Part shown: positions 1-5,067 of the stretch, in pieces
Layout of the letters: each line of letters opens with the position of its first letter
How positions within the stretch are numbered: position 1 is the stretch's first letter
DNA from: Pseudomonadota bacterium
GTDB taxonomy: Bacteria > Pseudomonadota > Gammaproteobacteria > Burkholderiales > Rhodocyclaceae
Reading direction: 5' to 3'
DNA: 5,067 bases
Assembly (NCBI GenBank): GCA_030917225.1
Contig: JAUPVD010000294.1
Span: forward strand, 1 to 5,067
Notes under the pieces: generated by a model
What the model saw: the letters and a program-made list of their open reading frames with translations, nothing else
Database searches by the model: none
What the model was told of the DNA's origin: nothing
Position numbers and translations under genes: made by a program

Positions 1-1274
1 AGGGCGGTTTCCAGTACCAGCGTCGTCACATCCGCTGGCCGCTGTTCCAGCGCGACCTTGAGACCATCGGCGGTATGCGTGTCGATCATCGTGCCGTATT
101 TTTCGAAAGCCAGACGGATAGTGGCAAGGCGACCGGCGTGGTTGTTGCTGCCGGAGACAAAACCGAACTCGGGCAACCTGGCAAAGTACGGCGTGTTCGA
201 CAGATCGAAGCTGCTGCCGGCATCGACCTTGGCCCACAGTTCACGCACCTTGGCGCCGTCACGGCCAACCAGGTCGAAAACGAAGCGCTCGAAGTTGGAG
301 GCCTTGGAAATATCCATCGACGGGCTTGAGGTGGTGTGCGTCTCGGCCGTGCCGCGCGGGCGATAGACGCCGGTGCGGAAAAACTCGTCGAGCACGTCGT
401 TCTCGTTGGTGGCGAGGATCAGCTTGGCGACTGGCAGGCCCATCTGGCGCGCGATGTGGCCGGCGCAGATGTTACCGAAGTTGCCCGACGGCACACAGAA
501 GGCCAGCTGTTCGTCGTTGGATTTGGTGGCGGCAAAGTAGCCCTTGAAGTAATAGACGATCTGCGCGGCGACACGGCCCCAGTTGATCGAATTGACCGCA
601 CCGATCTTGTATTTGGCCTTGAAGGCGTGGTCGTTGGAGACGGCCTTCACGATGTCCTGCGCGTCATCGAACATGCCGGTGACGGCGATGTTGTAGATGT
701 TGGCATCCTGCAGCGAATACATCTGCGCCCGCTGGAAGGCCGACATGCGGCCGTGCGGCGAGAGCATGAAGACGCGCACGCCCTTCTTGCCACGCATCGC
801 GTATTCGGCGGCCGATCCGGTGTCGCCGGAGGTGGCGCCGAGGATGTTGATCTCCTCGCCGCGCTTGGCCAGCACGTACTCGAACAGGTTGCCGAGCAAC
901 TGCATGGCCATGTCCTTGAACGCCAGCGTCGGGCCGTTCGACAGTTCGAGCAGCGCCAGCCCCGGCTCCAGTTGATGCACCGGGGTGATGTCCGAAGCCT
1001 TGTCGCCGCTGCGCGCATTGCAATACACCTCGGCGGTGTAGGTCTTGTCGCAGATGGCTTTCAGGTCGGCCGGCGGGATGTCGTCGATGAACTTGGAAAG
1101 GATGGCAAAGGCCAGCTCGGCGTACGACAGCGAACGCCAGGCATCCAGTTCGGCACGCGTGATCTGCGGATATGACTCGGGCAGATAGAGCCCACCGTCC
1201 GGCGCCAGGCCACCAAGCAGAATGTCGCAGAAGGATTGAGTTGGCGCGTTGCCGCGTGTCGAGAGGTAGCGCAT
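1..1274 (-). CDS. thrC: Threonine synthase, 3' end cut by the window edge
   Basis: PLP enzyme converting O-phospho-L-homoserine and water to L-threonine and phosphate, the last step of threonine synthesis, in the cytosol. Reading the minus strand from the ATG at 1274 gives 424 codons without a stop, so only the C-terminus (perhaps 40-60 residues, judging from the family's usual length) is missing. The N-terminus MRYLSTRG is typical of ThrC. GPTLAFKDMAMQ (about 114-125) holds the PLP Schiff-base lysine, K120. ATSGDTGSAA (147-156) and PSGNFGN (262-268) match the substrate/PLP-phosphate loops, and SPSMDIS (317-323) is another family signature. All catalytic landmarks seen are intact. It follows the NnrS-like gene by 59 nt. 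There is no clear Shine-Dalgarno; the best candidate is a GGA about 11 nt upstream. I chose this start because it matches the family N-terminus. The functional partner, hom, lies upstream beyond three other elements. Confidence 0.96.
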   Translation of the reverse strand, partial: MRYLSTRGNAPTQSFCDILLGGLAPDGGLYLPESYPQITRAELDAWRSLSYAELAFAILSKFIDDIPPADLKAICDKTYTAEVYCNARSGDKASDITPVHQLEPGLALLELSNGPTLAFKDMAMQLLGNLFEYVLAKRGEEINILGATSGDTGSAAEYAMRGKKGVRVFMLSPHGRMSAFQRAQMYSLQDANIYNIAVTGMFDDAQDIVKAVSNDHAFKAKYKIGAVNSINWGRVAAQIVYYFKGYFAATKSNDEQLAFCVPSGNFGNICAGHIARQMGLPVAKLILATNENDVLDEFFRTGVYRPRGTAETHTTSSPSMDISKASNFERFVFDLVGRDGAKVRELWAKVDAGSSFDLSNTPYFARLPEFGFVSGSNNHAGRLATIRLAFEKYGTMIDTHTADGLKVALEQRPADVTTLVLETA

Positions 1275-1333
1275 GGGAACGAATCCGGAAAAATGGCAAA
1301 TGACGACTGAGCCGTCGGCGAAAGGACGTGATT
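1275..1333 (-). other. 59-nt gap before thrC
   Basis: Short spacer between the stop of the membrane-protein gene and the thrC start. No U-tract terminator is visible; the only inverted repeat is a 4-bp CGAC/GTCG without a following T run. I see no convincing -35/-10 pair at proper spacing, which favours read-through transcription from the upstream genes. A weak promoter inside the preceding gene cannot be excluded. Confidence 0.4.
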
Positions 1334-2473
1334 TTACCGCGCCGGAGGCGGTACGCGCAGTGCCCGGAACAGATCGGCAAAAAACAGCCCCAGACCAATG
1401 GCTATGCCGATCGCGCCGACGCCCTCCTGGTCCAGCAGGAACGCAACGCTCGCAATCGACAGGATGAGGGCACGCAGGCGGCCAGTACGTGCCAGGCGCC
1501 GGCGCATTTCATGACGAGCCGGCGTCTGCGGACCGGCAAATCGCCACACCGGGAGCAACTGGGTCAGCGCACCGGTCACCAGCGGCAGCAGAAAACCAGC
1601 GGCGAAGGCCGGGATAATGCCAGCCGTACCTCCGACTCCGCCAACCCCGCCAACCCCGGCAGCATGGGCGGCGCCGAACAGCAGCAGCAGGACATAACCG
1701 CACAGCGCTGCCGTCAGCGGCGCGCTGGCGCCGTCGACCAGCAGCGCCTTCAGGCCAAAGCTTTTGATCCAATGCACGAGCAGGCCAAGCGCCACAACGA
1801 CCAGAAAGGCGCCGCCGACCACTGCCAGCGGCCACATCGTGGCCGCACCAACGGCCAGTAGCAGCACACCGGCCAACGCGACTGGCAAACGGCGGCGCAA
1901 CCACGGTGCCGCCTGCGCATCCGCCCGGCCAAGGATGGTGGGCATCAGCACGGGAAGCGTCCCCAGCGCAGCGAGACCGACAAAGCCGAGGGTATTGGCA
2001 TGCACATGGAACAGGCGCAGGGCAGCCGAAGCCTGGCCGGCGACCAGCGGCGGCACGGCCGCCAGCGCCAGCACCAGAACGGACAGGGCGGCTGCATACC
2101 AGCGCCAGCCCGGATGCGGCGTACCCAGTGTGCGGCGAGCGCGATGTGCGAGCCAGCCGAGAAGAATCGCAGCGAGCAGCAGATCGACACTGGCAGCAGG
2201 GTGCAGCAGCCAGCGTGGGAGCAGACCCTGGATGGCCAGCACCACGAGCAGGCCGACGGCCTGTGCGAGCATCGGCAGCATGCCGATCAGGCGATGCGGC
2301 GTGCCGGTGCGCGTGAGCACCGGCACGAAATGCAGCATGGCACCGAAGATGAGTGGCAGAACGCCCATGGCAAAGGCCACGTGCAGCGCCGCAGCGGGCG
2401 CCAAAACAGCGCTGGCGCCCAGAAGGAGCGCCAGCAGGAAACTTGCAGCAGCGGAAAGTGCTAGAAAGCTCAC
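1334..2473 (-). CDS. Polytopic membrane protein, NnrS / heme-copper oxidase subunit I-like
   Basis: A 379-aa, very hydrophobic protein with roughly 11-12 predicted membrane spans (around residues 4-26, 27-48, 63-83, 95-110, 125-145, 157-181, 197-235, 251-272, 284-309, 333-347 and 350-370). Histidines sit in or at the ends of spans: H31 (LHVAF), H48 (AMLHFVPVLTRT), H156 and H158 (LFHVHANTLGFVGLAALGT), and H270. The HxHxNxxGFxG pattern and span number recall NnrS proteins (heme- and copper-containing membrane proteins of nitric oxide metabolism) and the heme-copper oxidase subunit I superfamily. That assignment is by remembered pattern, not by a search. The start is GTG at 2473, overlapping the DUF2249 stop as GTGA with a weak ribosome site, so translation is probably coupled. 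A Val-Gly-Gly repeat lies between two late spans. Alternative: an unassigned integral membrane protein family with histidine metal ligands. Confidence 0.6.
   Translation of the reverse strand: MSFLALSAAASFLLALLLGASAVLAPAAALHVAFAMGVLPLIFGAMLHFVPVLTRTGTPHRLIGMLPMLAQAVGLLVVLAIQGLLPRWLLHPAASVDLLLAAILLGWLAHRARRTLGTPHPGWRWYAAALSVLVLALAAVPPLVAGQASAALRLFHVHANTLGFVGLAALGTLPVLMPTILGRADAQAAPWLRRRLPVALAGVLLLAVGAATMWPLAVVGGAFLVVVALGLLVHWIKSFGLKALLVDGASAPLTAALCGYVLLLLFGAAHAAGVGGVGGVGGTAGIIPAFAAGFLLPLVTGALTQLLPVWRFAGPQTPARHEMRRRLARTGRLRALILSIASVAFLLDQEGVGAIGIAIGLGLFFADLFRALRVPPPAR
1632..1658. repeat. 9-bp tandem repeat inside the membrane-protein gene
   Basis: Two identical copies of ccaaccccg (1641-1649 and 1650-1658) with a third degenerate copy, ccgactccg (1632-1640, two mismatches). 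On the coding strand the repeat encodes about three Val-Gly-Gly units (protein residues about 274-283) in a loop between predicted spans. The 9-bp period keeps the frame, so copy-number change would only lengthen or shorten a flexible loop. Confidence 0.85.
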
Positions 2474-2736
2474 CCGATCCGCGTGAAGTCGATGACGATG
2501 GCACCCGGCTCGCGCTGCAGGTACTCGATGGTGATGCCGTCGCCGTAACGCTGTTGCAGCTGGGCCAGCAGCGGCAGCGGGTCATGGTCGTTGCAGAAAC
2601 GCATGGTTTCGCCCGGGTGCAGCGAGTCGAGGGCGCCGAAAATGGCCGCGTGGCGGAAGCGTTTGGCGACGCCACGGGCGTCGAACGGGTAGATGGCTTC
2701 GGGGGTGGTGTGGTTGCAGACGTGGATCGGTTGCAT
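2470..2736 (-). CDS. DUF2249 domain protein
   Basis: An 88-aa soluble protein spanning a single DUF2249 domain. Recognisable points are FDARG (18-22), a central helix followed by LHPGETMRF (39-47), the HDPLPLL block (51-57) and a C-terminal strand pair ending IVIDFTRIG. DUF2249 proteins are small alpha/beta proteins thought to resemble the TusA/SirA fold; their biochemical role is not established, and they often lie near genes for nitrogen-oxide or oxygen respiration (recalled, not searched). The start ATG at 2736 has a strong AAGGAGT ribosome site just upstream. The stop overlaps the GTG of the following membrane-protein gene by 4 nt, so the two are almost certainly co-translated and probably act together. 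It is the first gene after a terminator-like hairpin and a putative FNR-type site. No cysteine pair or lipobox is present. Confidence 0.82.
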   Translation of the reverse strand: MQPIHVCNHTTPEAIYPFDARGVAKRFRHAAIFGALDSLHPGETMRFCNDHDPLPLLAQLQQRYGDGITIEYLQREPGAIVIDFTRIG

Positions 2737-2740
2737 GGTA

Positions 2741-2747
2741 ACTCCTT
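2741..2747 (-). promoter_or_regulatory. Shine-Dalgarno of the DUF2249 gene
   Basis: AAGGAGT on the minus strand, 4 nt before the ATG at 2736. It is the strongest ribosome site in the window and fixes this start. Confidence 0.8.
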
Positions 2748-2781
2748 GGTATCTCAGGGTTTGATGATCAGGAACGGGGCA

Positions 2782-2787
2782 ATTCTG
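2782..2787 (-). promoter_or_regulatory. Possible -10 element of the DUF2249 promoter
   Basis: CAGAAT on the minus strand matches 4 of 6 bases of TATAAT. If its last base is taken as -7, transcription would begin near 2775, giving a leader of about 39 nt. The FNR-like palindrome upstream would then be centred at -41.5, the standard spacing of class II FNR-family activation. Weak alone; the support comes from the spacing. No good -35 is seen, as expected for an activator-dependent promoter. Confidence 0.35.
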
Positions 2788-2809
2788 CCGTCGCTACAAC
2801 CATCATTCC

Positions 2810-2823
2810 TTGATGCATATCGT
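2810..2823 (-). promoter_or_regulatory. Putative FNR/Dnr-type binding site
   Basis: The minus strand reads ACGATATGCATCAA, matching the FNR/Dnr consensus TTGAT-N4-ATCAA at 8 of 10 positions, with one perfect half-site (ATCAA). It lies about 80 nt before the DUF2249 ATG in the only sizeable intergenic region of the window. FNR-family regulators respond to oxygen loss or nitric oxide, which fits an NnrS-like downstream gene. The same bases (GATGCAT) also resemble one half of a proteobacterial NsrR site, but the second half is missing. Confidence 0.42.
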
Positions 2824-2851
2824 AATTCCGAGCATTTTTGTCGGACATTAC

Positions 2852-2874
2852 AAAAAACCGCATGCTATTTGCGG
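2852..2874 (-). terminator. Probable intrinsic terminator after the DUF1318 gene
   Basis: On the minus strand a 5-bp stem, CCGCA (2874-2870) and TGCGG (2862-2858), with a 7-nt loop, is followed directly by six T residues (2857-2852). The hairpin begins inside the last codons of the lipoprotein gene, and its TAG stop (2867-2865) lies in the loop. The stem is short, so termination may be partial. It would end the GNAT-hom-lipoprotein transcript before the DUF2249 gene. Confidence 0.6.
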
Positions 2875-3392
2875 AACCACTGGCCGCGGTGATCCTGTAT
2901 CCACCAACCCATGGGCGCCTGCGTCGCCCACTGCTCGGCGAAAACATCCTCGGTGTAGTCGAGCATGCCGGGACCCGTGACCATCGAGTAGCCGCCAGCA
3001 GAAGTCATCGCGCGATAGAGCAGTTGCCGATCGTTGTTCTCCGCACGGACAAGCGCGCGCAAGGCTTTCGCCTCCACCTTGTCGCGCCCGCCGAAATCGC
3101 GGATTGCCACGTCGCCATCCTCGGTGAAACCGAGTGTGCCATTCTCCAGCAGTGGCTTCAGGCGCGGCCAGCGCTGCTTCATCGAGGCGAGCGGGTTATC
3201 GATGTCGGGCCCGCCATACGGCAACGGCACGTCAGTTTCTGCGTAAACCTGCATGACGAGCCGCTCGGCCTGGATCTTGATGCCGCCCGTACCGGTCGTG
3301 ATCAGCACCTCCGGCATCGTTTCGCAGGCAGCCAGCCCCCAGCAGACCGCCAGGGTCAGCAGGAGGCGGCTGCGGCGAAACAATTGAAGCAT
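2865..3392 (-). CDS. Predicted outer-membrane lipoprotein with DUF1318 (YdbL-like) region
   Basis: A 175-aa protein. The N-terminus has a basic start (RRSR, 6-9), a hydrophobic core and a lipobox LAAC with C23; the next residue is Glu, so sorting to the outer membrane is likely. The C-terminal half (about 85-175) resembles DUF1318/YdbL: a GxLGFTEDG segment, a charged helix around ALVRAENNDRQLLYRAM (113-129), and an ending GWWIQDHRGQWFRK that parallels the G-x-x-x-Q-x-x-x-G-x-W-x-R-K tail of YdbL. YdbL proteins are about 110 aa, so the stretch from 24 to about 84 is extra. In enterobacteria ydbL lies with ynbE and ydbH, implicated in envelope lipid transport; those partners are not in this window. 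The start ATG overlaps the hom TAA (TAATG), with GGAAGAG 8 nt upstream inside hom, so it is probably translated from the hom transcript. Family assignment is from remembered motifs. Confidence 0.7.
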   Translation of the reverse strand: MLQLFRRSRLLLTLAVCWGLAACETMPEVLITTGTGGIKIQAERLVMQVYAETDVPLPYGGPDIDNPLASMKQRWPRLKPLLENGTLGFTEDGDVAIRDFGGRDKVEAKALRALVRAENNDRQLLYRAMTSAGGYSMVTGPGMLDYTEDVFAEQWATQAPMGWWIQDHRGQWFRK

Positions 3393-4702
3393 TACTGCAA
3401 CTCTTCCAGACGGATGCGCTTGACCTTGCCCTTTTGCGCCGACAGTCCCTCAATCTTGGCAATCGCCGCATCAGCAGCGCTTTCCTTGCAGACGTGGGTC
3501 AGGATGATGATGTCGGTCTCGCCTTCACCTTCTTCCGGCTCGCGCTGCAGCATGGCGTCGATCGAAATCTGCTGATCGGCGAGGATGCGCGTGACGTCGG
3601 CCAGCACACCCGGCTTGTCCTCGACGCGCAGGCGCAGGTAGTAGCCGGTCTCGATCTCGCTCATCGGCAGGATCGGCAGGTTGGACATGGCATCCGGCTG
3701 GAAGGCCAGGTGCGGCACGCGGTGTTCCGGATCGGCAGTGGCCAGGCGGGTGACATCGACCAGATCGGCGATCACCGACGAGGCGGTCGGTTCAGCACCG
3801 GCGCCCTTGCCGTAGTAGAGCGTGGCACCGACGGCGTCACCCTTGACCAGGACGGCGTTCATCGCGCCCTCGACGTTGGCCAGCAGGCGCTTGGCCGGGA
3901 TCAGCGTCGGGTGCACGCGCAGCTCGATACCCGCGCTGCGGCGCTTTGCGATACCCAGCAGCTTGATGCGGTAGCCGAGCTGTTCGGCGTACTTGATGTC
4001 GGAGGCTTCGAGCTTGGTGATGCCTTCGACGTAGGCCTTGTCGAACTGCACCGGGATGCCGAAGGCGATGGCGGCGATCAGTGTTGCCTTATGCGCGGCA
4101 TCGACGCCCTCGATGTCGAAGGTCGGATCGGCTTCGGCGTAACCCAGACGCTGCGCTTCCTTCAACACGGTGTCGAACGAGAGGCCCTTGTCGCGCATCT
4201 CGGAGAGGATGAAGTTGGTGGTGCCGTTGATGATGCCGGCCGCCCATTCGATGCGGTTGGCCGACAGGCCTTCGCGCAGCGCCTTGATGATCGGGATGCC
4301 GCCGGCTACCGCTGCCTCGAAGGCAACCATGACGCCCTTTTGCTGGGCGGCGGTGAAGATCTCGGTGCCATGCACGGCGAGCAGCGCCTTGTTGGCAGTG
4401 ACCACGTGCTTGCCGTTGGCGATCGACTGCATGACCACTTCCTTGGCCACGCCGTAGCCGCCGATCAGTTCGACGACGATATCGACTTCCAGGTCATTGA
4501 CCACGGCGAAAGCATCGTCGGTCACCTTGCAGGCGCCGCCAGTGACTTGCTTGGCAAGCTCGACGTTCTTGTCGGCAACCACGGTAATGCGGATCGGACG
4601 TCCGGCGCGGCGGGTGATTTCCTCCGCATTGCGATTGAGGACGGTCCAGGTGCCGCCGCCGACGGTGCCGATGCCGATGAGGCCTACATTGATGGGTTTC
4701 AT
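3392..4702 (-). CDS. hom: Homoserine dehydrogenase
   Basis: Reduces L-aspartate 4-semialdehyde to L-homoserine with NAD(P)H, the branch step toward threonine and methionine, in the cytosol. Starting at the ATG at 4702 the protein is 436 aa, the usual length of monofunctional Gram-negative enzymes. The Rossmann nucleotide-binding motif GLIGIGTVGGG is at 7-17. VTANKALLA (101-109) carries the conserved K105. GIINGTTNFIL (156-166) and GYAEADPTFDIEGVDAAHK (187-205) form the catalytic core, with E190, D201 and K205 matching the catalytic set known from the yeast enzyme. A C-terminal ACT domain (about 354-430, starting YYLRLRVEDKPGVLADV) implies allosteric feedback, typically by threonine. The start is chosen because AGGAAGG lies 7 nt upstream; a TTG at 4723 would add seven residues and place the ribosome site inside the gene. 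The start overlaps the acetyltransferase stop (ATGA) and the stop overlaps the next start (TAATG), so it is part of a tight operon. Confidence 0.97.
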   Translation of the reverse strand: MKPINVGLIGIGTVGGGTWTVLNRNAEEITRRAGRPIRITVVADKNVELAKQVTGGACKVTDDAFAVVNDLEVDIVVELIGGYGVAKEVVMQSIANGKHVVTANKALLAVHGTEIFTAAQQKGVMVAFEAAVAGGIPIIKALREGLSANRIEWAAGIINGTTNFILSEMRDKGLSFDTVLKEAQRLGYAEADPTFDIEGVDAAHKATLIAAIAFGIPVQFDKAYVEGITKLEASDIKYAEQLGYRIKLLGIAKRRSAGIELRVHPTLIPAKRLLANVEGAMNAVLVKGDAVGATLYYGKGAGAEPTASSVIADLVDVTRLATADPEHRVPHLAFQPDAMSNLPILPMSEIETGYYLRLRVEDKPGVLADVTRILADQQISIDAMLQREPEEGEGETDIIILTHVCKESAADAAIAKIEGLSAQKGKVKRIRLEELQ

Positions 4703-5067
4703 TTGATTACCTTCCTGAAGCAAAACGAGGGAATGTGCATCCCCTCACGAAAATAAAATTTGTGTGCACCGGCCCGCTGCACCCCGGAGTCGAGCGTGAT
4801 CACATCGCAGCCCAGCGCTTGGGCATGCCGTTCAAGCCAGCCGAACAATTGCTTGCCGTAGCCACGCGAACGCCGCGCTTCGTCGGCAACGAGGTCATCG
4901 ACATAGAACCGACGGCCCTCGTAGGTGTTTTCGATCACTCGCCACAGCGCGACGGCAAGGACTGCATCGCCCTCGGTCAGCACGGTCATGCATCCGCCAT
5001 TGGCAAACACCTGGCGCAGGCGTCCGGCATAATCCGCCGGCAAGGTCGGTCGCAACTGGCGATGCAC
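4699..5067 (-). CDS. GNAT-family N-acetyltransferase, 5' end cut by the window edge
   Basis: The last 122 or so codons of a GNAT protein, which would transfer an acetyl group from acetyl-CoA to an amine on an unknown small molecule or protein. Seen here (numbered from the window edge): strand 4 FYVDDLVADEARR (54-66), then the acetyl-CoA pyrophosphate-binding motif R-x-x-G-x-G (RSRGYGKQL, 66-74), helix 3 with WLERHAQALGCDVITLDSG (77-95), and the motif B region AHKFYFREGMHI (101-112). The frame is open to the right edge. The edge codon is GTG, but GNAT proteins are usually 140-170 aa, so the gene probably begins outside. Its TGA overlaps the hom ATG by 4 nt, and the hom ribosome site lies in its last codons, so it is translated with hom. 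The substrate cannot be told from sequence. Confidence 0.88.
   Translation of the reverse strand: MHRQLRPTLPADYAGRLRQVFANGGCMTVLTEGDAVLAVALWRVIENTYEGRRFYVDDLVADEARRSRGYGKQLFGWLERHAQALGCDVITLDSGVQRAGAHKFYFREGMHIPSFCFRKVIK
4710..4716 (-). promoter_or_regulatory. Shine-Dalgarno of hom
   Basis: AGGAAGG on the minus strand, 7 nt before the ATG at 4702 and inside the end of the acetyltransferase gene. It decides the hom start in favour of 4702 over the in-frame TTG at 4723. Confidence 0.8.

Noticed and set aside
336..1175. 279-codon plus-strand open frame
   Set aside because: It lies fully opposite thrC, whose frame carries all the family motifs. The translation has no recognisable domain and is rich in the Arg, Val, Asp and Gly residues expected of a high-GC antisense frame.
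664..1398. 244-codon minus-strand frame overlapping the thrC start
   Set aside because: It is a shifted frame of thrC and of the end of the upstream gene. The thrC frame is uninterrupted and explains the region.
1509..2675. 388-codon minus-strand frame across the DUF2249 and membrane-protein genes
   Set aside because: An Arg/Ala/Cys-rich shifted frame. The two real genes have a good ribosome site for the first and clear protein character.
2761..2774. Second FNR-like site, TTGATGATCAGGAA
   Set aside because: One half-site is perfect but the other lacks the core TCA, and it would sit inside the leader downstream of the proposed start. It could be an accessory or repressing site, but support is too thin.
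2810..2832. NsrR operator
   Set aside because: Only one half (GATGCAT) is present; the second half of the 23-bp palindrome does not match.
2838..3575. 245-codon plus-strand frame over the lipoprotein and hom ends
   Set aside because: No motif and no ribosome site. It is opposite a coherent lipoprotein with signal peptide and hom's ACT domain.
4703..4723. Upstream TTG start for hom
   Set aside because: The AGGAAGG ribosome site lies between the TTG and the ATG at 4702, and MKPINVGLIGIG is the family-like N-terminus.
3434..4756. 440-codon plus-strand open frame
   Set aside because: It is antisense to hom in the register where GC-rich codons rarely give stops. The protein is low-complexity in Asp, Gly, Val and His with no motif.

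Overview
The window is a high-GC (well above half G+C by eye) bacterial chromosome segment with all genes on the minus strand. It looks proteobacterial, most likely betaproteobacterial (Rhodocyclales-like). This rests on the proteobacterial-type homoserine dehydrogenase and threonine synthase lying close together, strong G/C third-position bias, and the type of accessory genes. The taxon is an inference from gene content; no rRNA or other marker is present.

Layout in the direction of transcription (right to left): (1) a GNAT N-acetyltransferase, cut by the right edge, overlapping by 4 nt (2) hom, homoserine dehydrogenase, whose stop overlaps the start of (3) a 175-aa predicted lipoprotein with a C-terminal DUF1318/YdbL-like region. 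This unit ends in a small hairpin plus U-tract that looks like an intrinsic terminator. A 128-nt intergenic region follows, with an FNR/Dnr-like palindrome, a possible -10 element at matching spacing and a strong Shine-Dalgarno. It leads into (4) a DUF2249 protein overlapping by 4 nt (5) a polytopic, histidine-containing membrane protein resembling NnrS and heme-copper oxidase subunit I. After a 59-nt gap comes (6) thrC, threonine synthase, which runs off the left edge after 424 codons.

hom and thrC are two steps of the aspartate-to-threonine pathway and are commonly adjacent. Here they are separated by a lipoprotein gene, a terminator-like hairpin and a two-gene cassette that looks tied to anaerobic or nitric-oxide physiology. 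If the predicted sites are real, thrC would be transcribed at least partly from the cassette promoter and not with hom. That split, and the DUF2249/membrane-protein pair itself, are the most interesting points. I see no mobile element, CRISPR array, tRNA or rRNA. The long plus-strand open frames opposite hom and thrC are high-GC shadows.
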